Below, piece after piece: positions 31,561 through 43,000 of a stretch of 64,000 nucleotides of DNA; the first letter of the stretch is position 1; each line of letters starts with the position of its first letter. Position numbers and translations under genes: made by a program. Source of the stretch: Strigamia acuminata (Eukaryota > Arthropoda > Chilopoda > Geophilomorpha > Linotaeniidae); assembly GCA_949358305.1 (NCBI GenBank), contig OX442316.1, forward strand, positions 2,232,001 through 2,296,000, given 5' to 3'. Under the pieces are notes generated by a model. That model was not told the origin of the DNA. It worked only from the letters and a program-made list of their open reading frames with translations, and did not search any database.

Positions 31561-32379
31561 TGTGGTGAGCAAAGTGGATAAATACTCCCCCCAAGCGGAT
31601 ATTTGCCCTTTGACTCACTGCAATAGACGGGTCGTTCCCCTCGTGTTGGCTCCGCCTCTCCCTGAGCAGGTGTGTGCCCCGAGGGGAGTGAGGTGGCCGT
31701 GGCAAGCCCCCATTGGCTGTGCCTGGCCCCTCACACTGACCCATAAAAGGGAGAAATTCCCGCCAAAAGAAAGAACTTACACAAACGACACCAAGAACAC
31801 AGCAACTACCTCACCGTCAGGCCAACTTCAACTACAAGTTAGGATTGATCGAGGATCGCTGAGTAAAGTGCAAACTGTAACTCTCACGAAGTCACTTGCG
31901 AGCTATTCCTGCGAAAGCACGAGAATAGCCCTTGTGAAATCACCCAGAATAATCGCCCAGACGATTATTCGCCGAAGTAAGTGTCCGAGTGCTTTGTAGG
32001 GAACCCCAAAGTTCCTAGACGAGGCCTCTGCGACGCTAAACCAAACCCTAGACAACAGGCACGGATAGAAGACTCGAGAGAGCATTCCACCGCGTCCGTG
32101 AAGACGAATCCGTGACGAATTAACGACAACTCGAGACGCCGCCTTTGTTCCGCCGACCACGCGGAATCGACGACGCCATCTTGAGAAATCCTTTGTTCGA
32201 CGCTGACCACGTCGACTCTAGAATTATTACTGAGTGTATTTTAAAGGCATAAAGCCTGGTGAATAAATTACCTGTTTATTTACATACATTTAGTATTCAT
32301 TTGGGTATTTGCATAATGGATCACAGGTAAAGTATTACACGTTAGCGCTATTTAAACCTATACAAAGTAGGACGCGACA
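31561..32379 (+). repeat. 5' LTR of the giant-ORF element
   Basis: 819 bp, TG...CA. It includes CCATAAAAGGG at 31741, a likely TATA box about 180 bp in, and a GAATAAATTACC polyadenylation candidate near its end. Short frames inside it are duplicated exactly in the 3' LTR and are not genes. Confidence 0.9.
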
Positions 32380-32449
32380 CGTGGGGGCCTGGCCGGGATT
32401 TAGAAATAAATCTCAAACTGAACTTGTGATCTCTTTTAAAAATAACCAA

Positions 32450-35400
32450 ATGAAAATGTCAGACAAAGATGAACAATCCGCGTCTGAAACCGAGCAACCT
32501 ATGCTCAAAAAGGGAAACAGAACCTCCGACTATCACCAAAGGTCGGACGGTCCAGTTCCGGAACAATCCGCTAAGGCGAAAGCCCGAGCGAACAAACAAA
32601 AAGTGAAGGCGCAGAAAGAGGAGCAAGCTGCCTCGCTCACAGCCCCCCATGGGGCAGAGCGAGAGCGGATTCCCTTGAATACGCAGAAAGAGGAGCAAGC
32701 TGCCTCGCTCACAGCCCCCCCTGGGCCAGAGCGAGAGCGGGTTCCCTTAAATACGCAGACCTTCGAAGATACCGATACAGAAGTTCCAGAAAATTGCGAA
32801 GAAATTCACGAACAATCAACCGAACGAGTATCGATATTAGTGGCCGAGGAGACACACAAAACTCCGAGGCAAACAAATACCATCAGCACCAACCCATCGC
32901 CACCAGTGGATCAAACTCTTGTGCGAGACCAGGGCGGGACCCCGATAACTTCCCAAGTTACGGCGAGGCCTGCCTCGGTTTCCCCTGAAGTGGCCCATTT
33001 AATACGGCTAGAACAAACTCCGCGGCGAGGCAGGAGCGGGACCCCGATAACCCCCCAGGTTACGGTGCGACCTGCTTCAGTCTCTCCCGAGATAGCCCAC
33101 CTGATACGGCTAACACAACAAGCGACCCGACTGAAAGCAGCGATAGACATTCCAGTAGGGACGTCGGTCTGGGAATCGATTACTCTACTCACTGATGCTA
33201 TCTGTATGGCCCAAGCCGCAACGCCAGTCGCAACACCAGCAGCGGAGACGCCCATGCAACAAGAAACGCCAAGTGAAATAGGCGGTTTTGTACCCGACCC
33301 CCAAAAAGCCCTTTACAAAGCCCGCGAAAAGGCTCGAGAAGAAGCGAGATTGGAAACAATAAATCGGCAACGAAAATTGAGCGCAGAAAGAAGACAACTT
33401 TGGAGGGAAGAAGAAGAAAAACAACAACGCGACAAAAGGACAGTCGAGCGAACGGAAAGAATAATACAAAGAATGAGAGCTGAACAGGCTAGAGAGAAAA
33501 AAGAGCAACAATTAGACGAACAAAAAAAATGGGAAGCCGAAAACTGGGAGAAAGAAGCAAAAAAATTCAGACAAGAAAACCGTGAACTAGCAGTGAATGT
33601 GAAAGCCAAAGAGGGAAAAGATTTCGTAACCAATTCCAAGCCGCATGTCCACGAGCAAACGACAAAGGACAACAGAAAGGAAGCATCGAATAGAACTAAA
33701 ACACTGCTAAGCTGCCTCGAGTCTGAATTTGAAAATTATAAACACAAGCCAAAGAAAAAAGCTCAAGACAGAAAAGCAACGCCCCCTTCATGTCCAAGCC
33801 ACACCAAAGTAACGAGCAAGGTCAGCCACTTGACCAAGCTGTTAACGAAAGCGTCAGACGGCAAGACTGCACAGAAAGAGAATTTAACAAAAACAGTCTT
33901 TTCTTTTTCGGGAAGAATAAACTGCGACCAAAACAAAAATAAAACGGCAAACGATGTACGGGTTTCTACACTGACTCCACTGCCAATCATGAATATTTGT
34001 GATGAACATGGACAAACAAATAAAGCAGGGCAAGCAATATTAGAACCAATGGAAAAAATTAAACAATTTGATGAAGGAAACAGTGCGAGAAATACAAGCA
34101 CCAGCCAAGCACGTCGACGTACGAACATCTCGAACACTGACACTTATTCAACCAGTTTGGATGATATCGTGGATCAGCAAATACAAATTGACGCGAGTCG
34201 CACAACAGATGAACGAGAATGTATCGGTATAAACCGAAAGGGAAGGGAAGAAGCGCTGAAGCAAAGAAAGAAGCATTGTCACAAGCAATGGAACAATAAA
34301 AAGCCGCCAAACAATTCGAAAAATCAGCCAAATTGGCCACAAGGCGGACGACTACATCATTGTCACCACTCTGAAAATAATGACAATAAAGTTCGCCACA
34401 AGAAGGAAAATAAACAACAAGAACGGTCTCAGTCACCATTAATCACCTTAATTCCGTTGCATCCCACGCATAACAAGTTTTATGAAAACAAACATGACAT
34501 TCAAAAGAAATGCAAAGGAATTCGATGTCAATTATTTCACAATAACCAAGATTTGTTGCCGGAAAATATGAATGACAAACCAGAGCTTTTGCAAGATGAC
34601 CAATCAAGTCCTCATCAGGAAACTGTCCAACAAAAACAGCCCGACGTAACTCCAGCCCAACCGGAGCAAGCGATTTCGGAGAGGGAGGAAGCAGAAGAAA
34701 GCACTTCTGAAAATGATAAAACACATCATCCTCACTGTGCCAAACAGAAATGCGACGAACATCATCCCGAGCGAGAAGACAGACAATGGAATCGATTGTT
34801 ACCTCCAATGAACAAATATAAAGGCACCCCCTGTCTAAATGAAAGCAAAAAAATAAAAGACTGCATTCAGGAGCCTAACCAATCAAGCACGTTGCATAAT
34901 CCCAAAGTTGACTGTCAAATTAGGGCCTCTTCACGCAGCCCGATAAAAACCAGAGCAACGGTGAAACAAAAACAGCTAGAAAAAAGGGCTCAACCACCTC
35001 CAGTTGGGACGTTACAAACTCCTCAAGTTACTAAACCCATCAGAAAGAAAAACCAAAAAGAGAAACGAAAAAAGACAAGAGAAAAAAGGAACCGACCGGC
35101 GCAGAGTCAAGCGGCCAATTGTGAACCATTTGCAATGAAGCGCCGACCGCCCGATCTCACTACGAAGTGCCACAATAAAGAGTTTGTTGCTAACCGCTCC
35201 TTCTCAGAGCTCAAGAGAGCAAATCAGTTAGACGAAGACATCTTGGGAGGGGAGGAGATAAAGAAAGCAACAATAATTTTGGAAGAAAATCAAGAAAGGC
35301 CAAAAATGAAGAAAGGAGCATTAAAAACAGATTGTGAGCAAGACAAACTATGTCCAAACTTCAAGGACAATTGGAGTGAGCCAGACAGCACTAGAATGAT

Positions 35401-37138
35401 AACAGTGCTGTCAACTCTGAAGAAACAAATTCTCTGTTTGTTACACAAGCTCCCGCTTGCCAGCCATCCAGGCAGGGCACAGACCCATTACCGAGCCAGA
35501 AAACTAGTGTGTTGGCCGAAGATGAGAAAAAACACTTCTTTTCTCATTGGACAATATCCCCAAGATGTTGCCACTGGGCGAATTAAGATCGGCGCCCTTG
35601 CCAAACGCTTTGCTGAGGAGATCACAGAGAATTTATTCGATGCAGCACTGAAATTCAAATTCAAGAAAAAAGTATTATCAGACAATGACAAACAATTTTT
35701 CTTTAAAATATTCAAAGATTTCGGTGGCAAATTAAAGAATATCCCGAGCAAGACATATGGATATGGATGCAAGTGGAATCAAAACCTGATTGCACGAAAT
35801 TTCGACATACTTGAGAGAATTCACAATTTGGAAACGGATATTCCATTCACGGACTGTGAAGCTAATGACCATGTTTGGAAAGAAATTCACAAACTGCTCA
35901 GTGCAGCCAAGGATACGGCTGCCAGTCAGGCAGTTCAAAGAGGCAGTTCCGGCACGAGCGGAGCTGGACAGGGCAGCGATACTTACAAACTGCTGCAAAT
36001 AATAGACAGCTACAAATCAGAGCCTGTGGATGTGGATCGGCTGACACAATATCTGCCAGAAGTTTCCCCGGAGACATGGTTAGAAACTCAGTCAAAATCA
36101 GAACACATTCACCGCTGCATCAAGACTTTAATAACGCTGCCGACAGAAATTGCAAATGAAAAACCAACCACAGTGGGGCCCGGCTGCGCCAAGCACCAGA
36201 AACAAAGCAAAGCCGATACAGCCCCCTCAATCGAAAATTCAATGACGGAAGCCCCAATGGATGATGAACGACATCTGGTAGAGTTATCAAACGAGAAGTG
36301 GGGCGGTCGATTAACCCCAATTGACCCAGTCATCGTTCAAGCGAGAAATATTCGCCCACGAGTCTGTGAGAAGATAAACCCTATCAACATTAACCAGCAA
36401 CGTGACAATAATACAAACAGCCGGCAGAATCCCAATTGCAACAATCTCAAGACTTTTCTTCGTGAAATGGAAAACGCCAAAGTCGCCGTCGCCACTTTGT
36501 CCAATACGGACTTGGCCCAAGATTGCCATATAAAACAAGCTATGGCTGTTTGGACCACCGTTAATCGAGAGGGTATAAGCATACCTCCATCAATGAGCGA
36601 CATGTGGAGCCCAGTTGTCCCCTCGACAAGCAACATCCACTATGGTTTGACACACGACAGAGATGGACTGTCTTGGCCAATTACATCAGCTAGCCAACAG
36701 CCAACCAGCCCCTGGTGTGTCATTTCACCACTTGCAGTTGGGCCCTCAACAACTTCACCATCAACTGACAATCGCGAGCAACAAAACTCATCACGGAACT
36801 CACAGAACCAACCCAGAGTACCGAGAACAACAAAGTCAATTTCGACTCATACGGCTAGCCCATTTGTACTGACCATTGCCATAGAGACATCGGCCACCGA
36901 CAACGACAGTGGAACTCTTATTGTATTCCTCACATACTGGAGGTGTACACAGACCGAAACGACATACAAACCAAAAAATAAACATGTTTTGTTCTCCATG
37001 AATGACCAAAACGACTTACGTTCTATCCTCAGCGGAAACCGATTATTCCCGACACCTCACATCCCGGCATCAGCCTTAAGTTTTGATTATACATTACCAC
37101 GGGCTGAGAGCTGGAGGAGAGTTAGGGATCGCTTGTGA
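32450..37138 (+). CDS. Giant ORF of LTR element, no recognised domain
   Basis: About 1,563 codons from the first ATG in frame (32450, MKMSDKDEQ) to TGA at 37136. The frame is open upstream to 32309 only through a non-ATG codon in the LTR. I do not recognise it. Seen in order: a charged start; a 24-residue tandem pair beginning QKEEQAASLTAP (about 55-100); a second pair of about 26 residues (GTPITSQVTARPASVSPE and its copy, about 165-230); a very charged helical/coiled-coil region (REEARLETINRQRKLSAERR on, about 290-410); a long polar Lys/Gln/Asn/His-rich middle; a more globular part from about residue 1010 (FLIGQYPQDVATGRIKIGAL, KQFFFKIFKDFGGKL, ETDIPFTDCEANDHVWKEI); and a hydrophobic C-terminal piece (FVLTIAIETSATDN, GTLIVFLTYWRC). 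There is no YxDD, DTG/DSG protease, CCHC knuckle or DDE. It could be a highly expanded gag or a captured gene. Confidence 0.7.
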   Translation: MKMSDKDEQSASETEQPMLKKGNRTSDYHQRSDGPVPEQSAKAKARANKQKVKAQKEEQAASLTAPHGAERERIPLNTQKEEQAASLTAPPGPERERVPLNTQTFEDTDTEVPENCEEIHEQSTERVSILVAEETHKTPRQTNTISTNPSPPVDQTLVRDQGGTPITSQVTARPASVSPEVAHLIRLEQTPRRGRSGTPITPQVTVRPASVSPEIAHLIRLTQQATRLKAAIDIPVGTSVWESITLLTDAICMAQAATPVATPAAETPMQQETPSEIGGFVPDPQKALYKAREKAREEARLETINRQRKLSAERRQLWREEEEKQQRDKRTVERTERIIQRMRAEQAREKKEQQLDEQKKWEAENWEKEAKKFRQENRELAVNVKAKEGKDFVTNSKPHVHEQTTKDNRKEASNRTKTLLSCLESEFENYKHKPKKKAQDRKATPPSCPSHTKVTSKVSHLTKLLTKASDGKTAQKENLTKTVFSFSGRINCDQNKNKTANDVRVSTLTPLPIMNICDEHGQTNKAGQAILEPMEKIKQFDEGNSARNTSTSQARRRTNISNTDTYSTSLDDIVDQQIQIDASRTTDERECIGINRKGREEALKQRKKHCHKQWNNKKPPNNSKNQPNWPQGGRLHHCHHSENNDNKVRHKKENKQQERSQSPLITLIPLHPTHNKFYENKHDIQKKCKGIRCQLFHNNQDLLPENMNDKPELLQDDQSSPHQETVQQKQPDVTPAQPEQAISEREEAEESTSENDKTHHPHCAKQKCDEHHPEREDRQWNRLLPPMNKYKGTPCLNESKKIKDCIQEPNQSSTLHNPKVDCQIRASSRSPIKTRATVKQKQLEKRAQPPPVGTLQTPQVTKPIRKKNQKEKRKKTREKRNRPAQSQAANCEPFAMKRRPPDLTTKCHNKEFVANRSFSELKRANQLDEDILGGEEIKKATIILEENQERPKMKKGALKTDCEQDKLCPNFKDNWSEPDSTRMITVLSTLKKQILCLLHKLPLASHPGRAQTHYRARKLVCWPKMRKNTSFLIGQYPQDVATGRIKIGALAKRFAEEITENLFDAALKFKFKKKVLSDNDKQFFFKIFKDFGGKLKNIPSKTYGYGCKWNQNLIARNFDILERIHNLETDIPFTDCEANDHVWKEIHKLLSAAKDTAASQAVQRGSSGTSGAGQGSDTYKLLQIIDSYKSEPVDVDRLTQYLPEVSPETWLETQSKSEHIHRCIKTLITLPTEIANEKPTTVGPGCAKHQKQSKADTAPSIENSMTEAPMDDERHLVELSNEKWGGRLTPIDPVIVQARNIRPRVCEKINPININQQRDNNTNSRQNPNCNNLKTFLREMENAKVAVATLSNTDLAQDCHIKQAMAVWTTVNREGISIPPSMSDMWSPVVPSTSNIHYGLTHDRDGLSWPITSASQQPTSPWCVISPLAVGPSTTSPSTDNREQQNSSRNSQNQPRVPRTTKSISTHTASPFVLTIAIETSATDNDSGTLIVFLTYWRCTQTETTYKPKNKHVLFSMNDQNDLRSILSGNRLFPTPHIPASALSFDYTLPRAESWRRVRDRL

Positions 37139-37169
37139 ACACCCCGTGTTCAAAGCTGGGGGAAGGACG

Positions 37170-37988
37170 TGTGGTGAGCAAAGTGGATAAATACTCCCCC
37201 CAAGCGGATATTTGCCCTTTGACTCACTGCAATAGACGGGTCGTTCCCCTCGTGTTGGCTCCGCCTCTCCCTGAGCAGGTGTGTGCCCCGAGGGGAGTGA
37301 GGTGGCCGTGGCAAGCCCCCATTGGCTGTGCCTGGCCCCTCACACTGACCCATAAAAGGGAGAAATTCCCGCCAAAAGAAAGAACTTACACAAACGACAC
37401 CAAGAACACAGCAACTACCTCACCGTCAGGCCAACTTCAACTACAAGTTAGGATTGATCGAGGATCGCTGAGTAAAGTGCAAACTGTAACTCTCACGAAG
37501 TCACTTGCGAGCTATTCCTGCGAAAGCACGAGAATAGCCCTTGTGAAATCACCCAGAATAATCGCCCAGACGATTATTCGCCGAAGTAAGTGTCCGAGTG
37601 CTTTGTAGGGAACCCCAAAGTTCCTAGACGAGGCCTCTGCGACGCTAAACCAAACCCTAGACAACAGGCACGGATAGAAGACTCGAGAGAGCATTCCACC
37701 GCGTCCGTGAAGACGAATCCGTGACGAATTAACGACAACTCGAGACGCCGCCTTTGTTCCGCCGACCACGCGGAATCGACGACGCCATCTTGAGAAATCC
37801 TTTGTTCGACGCTGACCACGTCGACTCTAGAATTATTACTGAGTGTATTTTAAAGGCATAAAGCCTGGTGAATAAATTACCTGTTTATTTACATACATTT
37901 AGTATTCATTTGGGTATTTGCATAATGGATCACAGGTAAAGTATTACACGTTAGCGCTATTTAAACCTATACAAAGTAGGACGCGACA
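37170..37988 (+). repeat. 3' LTR of the giant-ORF element
   Basis: Same length and sequence as the 5' LTR as far as read. It is followed by the CATT duplication at 37989-37992 and preceded by a G/A-rich polypurine tract at 37155-37168. Confidence 0.9.
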
Positions 37989-37992
37989 CATT

Positions 37993-38309
37993 ACACAGAG
38001 TTTACAATTACTCACGTGAAACCATTTCAACATTACCAATTTTTTTTGCAAAAAATCGGTGATTTTTTGGGACCCGGTGTTTATTCGGGTTATACTTCAA
38101 AAGTTTATTGCTCGCGAGCCGCAGGTTGCCGACCCCTGAACTAGGTAAATACTGAGTTCTATTGAATAAATATAAACACAAATTTATTTACGAGATTTTC
38201 TGCTTTAATTTGAGTTTGCCGCTAAAATTTACTAGCGCCGTCTATTGACAGTATTGGTACTGTATAAATACGGCTTCTAATTTGTCACATACTTAAACGG
38301 AAAACATAT
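37993..38309. other. Right half of interrupted fold-back and a hAT-end fragment
   Basis: GACCCGGTGTTTATTCGGG pairs with the sequence left of the LTR element. GCTCGCGAGCCGCAGGTTGC followed by CGACCCCTG (38109-38137) is the classic inverted-repeat end of a hAT-superfamily element, present here as one end only. No gene. Confidence 0.45.
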
Positions 38310-39115
38310 GACGCAATAATTCACGTCGTGTGAATTAACGAAACAAGAATTAAGAAACACTTCAAACGCTCAAATCCACGCACATTATGTAAGCGAGACA
38401 ACAGCAAAACTTCTTGAACACGACCGTCTCGTCGTACGGCGAAAAATTCCTTGGAGTTTTGATCGTCAGTCCTCGCAAATATTTGAACATGGAATGTTTC
38501 AAGTTGGAAGCGTCTCATCGATCGAAGCGTTTTTGCAAAATGATGGGAAATTCGTTGGAGATGTTAACGACGACGTCCGCGATGCAACAGACGGCGGCGA
38601 CGTCGAATTTGGATTTGATGGTCCAGTGCTGTTTTCTTCACGTCCAGTTAGCCGTGGACTGAGATTTCCGTGGACTGGATTATTAGGATTATATAGGATT
38701 AGGATTATATAGGAATATTAGGTCGAGGAAGTTGAGAGCGCTGAACACGCGGATTTCTAGGAATTGGAAGAAATCCCATAGTTGTTTTCCGATGTGCTTT
38801 ATTAAGGCGTGCAGTTGAGCATCGGTTTCAACTGGATTGGAATGAGAAGAGAGTGCGCTCGGTTACAAACTACTTCTTGGCCGACTAACCATTGCTCGAT
38901 TTCCGTGCAATCAATTTGGAAGATCAAAACCGAAGTTTGAGCTAGCGAAATGTATTCCAGACACGGTAAGTCCAAGATTGTCTATCTTCATTTTACAAAA
39001 AATTTAGTTGTGTTGGAACTCGGGAACGGGCGAATTATTGCAATTCAAGCCAGCCGAGAGTAGTCCACCTGAGTACTATGTCTATTGCTAGTGACAAAAT
39101 GGCACTCATACTTTG
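38310..39115 (-). pseudogene. Copy B (inverted, longest) of the unrecognised gene remnant
   Basis: Matches copy A (19735-20275) in reverse orientation and includes about 280 bp that copy A lacks. On the minus strand that extra part reads FDVAAVCCIADVVVNISNEF, then a stop, then SPYDETVVFKKFCCLAYIM in the same frame. This suggests former coding sequence now broken. An expansion of TATAGGATTAGGAT units interrupts it near 38690-38720. The parent family is unknown to me. Confidence 0.55.
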
Positions 39116-39223
39116 TAATTTTACAATAATACAATAACATAATATCCAGTGCATTAAGCCCTGCATTGTGCCTTGCACATAAAGATAGAAAAACATGAAT
39201 TCTGCTTGATGCAGAGAGCAATA

Positions 39224-39407
39224 CAGTCGAAACTCTTTGTAACGAATCGCAAGGGACCAGAAAAATCGATTCGTTGTAATGAGAATTCGTTATATCGAAA
39301 ATTTTTAACATGGTGTTCTATGGCCAGCCAACCAAACCGGCCATTTTTAGGTATTCGTTATATCGATAATTCGTTATATCGCGATTCGTTATAAAGAGTT
39401 TCGACTG
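39224..39407. mobile_element. Complete pogo/Tigger-like MITE
   Basis: 184 bp with inverted ends CAGTCGAAACTCTTTGTAAC and its near-complement, flanked by TA on both sides (39222-39223, 39408-39409). The interior alternates TTCGTTATATCGA-type motifs. The nested element at 6744-7630 is a second, interrupted copy in the opposite orientation. Non-coding. Confidence 0.8.
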
Positions 39408-39409
39408 TA

Positions 39410-40061
39410 TATGTTATACATAAACGGAATTCAGATAAACAATTGAAATAAATTAAAATACAAAAAGAGAAATGAGAAATACATCTATGATGGAGCAAAA
39501 GACTGGTGTGTCGGATGAAATTTCATCCCACACCAACATGTTCCGCTGTTTCCGCGGCATTATTAATCGCGGGTTTTCCATAAACCCATCGTTTCCGCCA
39601 GGTTCCTCTGTTCCTCTGTTCCTCTTTTTGAATAAAATGACATTTCCGTAACAAAACCGAACTTTTCACTAGTGAAATATGTTTTCAGACTCATTCCAAC
39701 AAATTTGTTGTTTCACTTTCACTTTCAAATATTCATTATTAGTTTGCAACAATAGTCTTGCCTTGCGTATTATTTAATTATTTCAACATCCAGCACCATC
39801 TCATGTTCGTTATTGATATTTTTTGCCATCCAAATGTCTATTTATAATATTTTTTTCGCTTGCTTGTGTCTGGTGTAAATTCGTCATCAACTCTACCCAT
39901 CCATGCGCAGATCACGGAGGAGGAGAGGATGAGGATAATTTTTGTGTTTCATCATGCAACCCGAGGGTCATTGTGGCCTGGAATAATTGTTCAAACTGTT
40001 TTCCATAAATAAGATTGGACAACATTGAGTTTTCTCATTTCTATCGACCCTGGAAATAACT
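39410..40061. other. SERINC 5' flank
   Basis: No gene supported. Contains short direct repeats (TTCCTCTGTTCCTCTG near 39600) and presumably the promoter and 5'UTR of the SERINC gene. An open frame at 39823 lacks a start codon and resembles nothing I know. Confidence 0.4.
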
Positions 40062-43000
40062 ATGGCGACCATGGATCGCTGGTTATCATCATTGGTAATT
40101 GATTTTCCAAGTTTGTGTAAATTTTCATTCATCTTTTAACAACTTTATATATTTTTAGATGAATTGCGGATGTGGCCATCAACCTTTTAGGTTTTGTTGC
40201 TCAGTGCTACCGGACATGAATGAGTCTACATCCACTAGATTGATGTTTACTTTTTTACTATTTGTTGGTGTTATGGTGAAAATTGTTGTACTCACACCAA
40301 ATGCTCAAGCTGTGTTAGTGGAAAATGTATACGAAATAGTTGGTGCGATGTAATGTGAATTTATGTATTTTTTTTAGTTTCCAGATCTGAATGGAACGTG
40401 TTTAAATATTGATATGGAGGCTGATTGCCACCATGTTGTCAGCTACATGGCAGTGCAGAGACTGTCAATGGCTTTGGTAACTTTTTATTTGCTGTTTGCA
40501 ATGATCAGTTATGGTATTGAGAATAGCCGCAACTGTAGGGCCGGCATCCATAACGGGTAACTAAATTTTTATAATTTATTTACCGTATTTTATCGATTAA
40601 GAGCCGCGGAAACAATACGGTACTTTTGCAAAAATACGGTATTCTTGGTGTATCAGCCGCGGCTACTATTCGAGGGCGACTCTTAATCGGTAAAATACGA
40701 TAATTAAAAATTAAAAATTTATTTCAATTTAAATAAAAATTAAAATAGATAAAAAAAATAAATCTTGTTGATAAATAAAAATAAATCTACTTTTTTATTT
40801 ATTTATTTATTTATTTTTCTTTTCTTGGTTTATTTTTGTAATAATTTGCTGTTATTTTTATTATTTTTTAAATTTATTTTTAGTTTTTGGCTGGTAAAAT
40901 TCATCCTTCTTTGTGCCTTGTGTGCAGGAGCTTTAATTATTCCCTCAACACATGCAGATTTGTTTACCGTCGGTGAGAAATTAAAGTTCAGCTTGGAGAT
41001 GCTATTTAAAAAATGTTTTTTCTTTGTTGCACATTTAGTTTTCTGGCACCAAAATACACTAAAACTAATTTTAACCCCTAGAAGTATTTAGTAGTGGGTG
41101 GGTATGGTGAGATTGTCTTAATACCATTAACAGAACCATTCTAACTTCCTGATGGATTAATTTCTCTTTTATTTGTCAGTGTGGCGCCATATCACCTCTG
41201 TAGGAGCCATTATATACCTAGTTGTTCAAGTGAACATTTTAATTCACTTCTCTCATTCATGGACTGAAAATTGGTAAAATAAAAACAGAAAATAAAAGTG
41301 ATGAATAACTCTTTACTCATATTTTTCAGGTTAACAAAAGCACAAAATGGGAATAAAAATTATTGGTTCATAGGTAAGTTTTAGGGTTCACAGAACTTGA
41401 CACTGTATAAACATTTTGTGTTGTTTAATACTTGCAGCCATGGTCATGTCTGGCATGCTGTTCTTTTCCATTTTCACATGCGGGGTCATTCTCATGTACG
41501 CCGAAGCCATCCATCAAAAGAATTGCACTCTCAACCAAATTGTCGTCGGAGTCAATCTGTCGCTGTGTCTTCTCTCCGCCTTCATTTCAGTTTCACCATA
41601 CGCAGAGAAATGTATTTCCTCACAGTTTACTTTTTATAAATCACACTCTAGTGTCCCCATATGGGTCCAAAATTGAAAATTTTACTTTCATTGCTTCAAT
41701 TTATTATTATTTTGTTGTGTAAATTGAAAATTTTAAAATTGAAATTGAAAATTACTGAATTTGTATTAAATATCAGCTTTGTTATGTAATTTCCTAGTGG
41801 GGGTTTGTGGATTTGCAACGACCTTGTTACAGCAGGAGGGGGTCTAAAAATCCAAAAATGTGCGTTATGTAATTTATGGACGGCCTCCTAGGTGACGCTA
41901 AAAGTTGTCACTGAAAATTGCACGTATTTCAAACATAAATAAACAAATTTAAGATCTAAAAATGAATACGGAAATGTACAGTATAACAAGTTTTGGATGG
42001 CATAGAGTTAAAAAAACGTACATTTTGTGCCTAATTGTAGGTTTATCTTCGAAATGAATTGTGGGTAAGCCACTCTCGGAAGCTTGTTTTGATCACGTGC
42101 GTGGCTTCAACCCCAAAATGTAATTTTCGGCAGTGCCATGTCCCTCTTTATTGGGTCCGTGATTCTACAATATTGTATTACCCCGCGTTAAGCCGCATGA
42201 ATTTGAACCCAACGCATTTCAAACTACATTGCAATATAATTACAATGTATTTTTGAACTATATGGGCCTACATTGTCATAATTATTTTATATTAAAGATG
42301 ATGTTGTATCTCCAGATACCGGTGATGCACGTGGAGGATTGCTTCAATCGTCGATCTTATCTTGTTACATTTTGTATTTGTCGTGGTCCGCATTTTTGGA
42401 TAAACCGTCGAGTAAGTTGTGTTCTTGCTCGACTGTTTTGGTGATTTTCTTTGATTTTTTTTTATTTTCTTTGATGTTCTTTACCCAACAGATTCTACAA
42501 TCACCAATGTTGCAGTGGAAAAAGCTAATTTATCAAATTACTGCATCGTCGGCTATAATGTTGTTTTCACCTACGTTGGGATCGCCATGGTGTTTCTCAT
42601 CCTGATCTACTCGAGCACCCGCATAACTCCGCGCAAGGAAACTTCGGCCCCAACTGGACAAACCTTGAATAGCCAATGTCAAAGTTGTTGTCCAGTGCTG
42701 CCAAGTCAGTCACTATCTCCTACCTTTTGGCCATTTTTTAATCCTTTCACTGTCATTAGATTTACAGTCTGAAGAAAACGATGGCGGGCAAAGAATCATT
42801 AGGAATGAACTGCAGCGGGTGGTGTACAGCTATACTTCGTGGCACGTTCTTCTGTGTTTGGCCGTCATGTACTTCACCATGCAGTTGACCAATTGGGCCA
42901 GGTAAACTTCACAGGAAAATATTAAATAAATTTAAATGACGTTGGGAATTATTCCTTTTGCAGACCAGAAGCCATTTTGGAGAACGACGACAAGAAGCAC

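Larger units (their letters stand above)
31561..37988 (+). mobile_element. Non-autonomous LTR element with a giant single ORF
   Basis: Two 819-bp LTRs (31561-32379 and 37170-37988, TGTGGTGAGC to GACGCGACA) read identically wherever I compared them. CATT flanks both sides (31557-31560 and 37989-37992). The left LTR is followed by a GTGGGGGCCTGGCCGGGAT stretch reminiscent of BEL/Pao primer-binding regions. The right LTR is preceded by the purine tract GCTGGGGGAAGGACG. The LTRs contain a TATA-like ATAAAA (31743-31748) and AATAAA. The interior holds one long ORF and no recognisable pol. Confidence 0.85.

Noticed and set aside
31562-31999. 145-codon ORF in the LTR, also at 37135-37608
   Set aside because: Identical in both LTRs and covers the TATA/U3-R region. 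It is a consequence of LTR duplication, not a gene.
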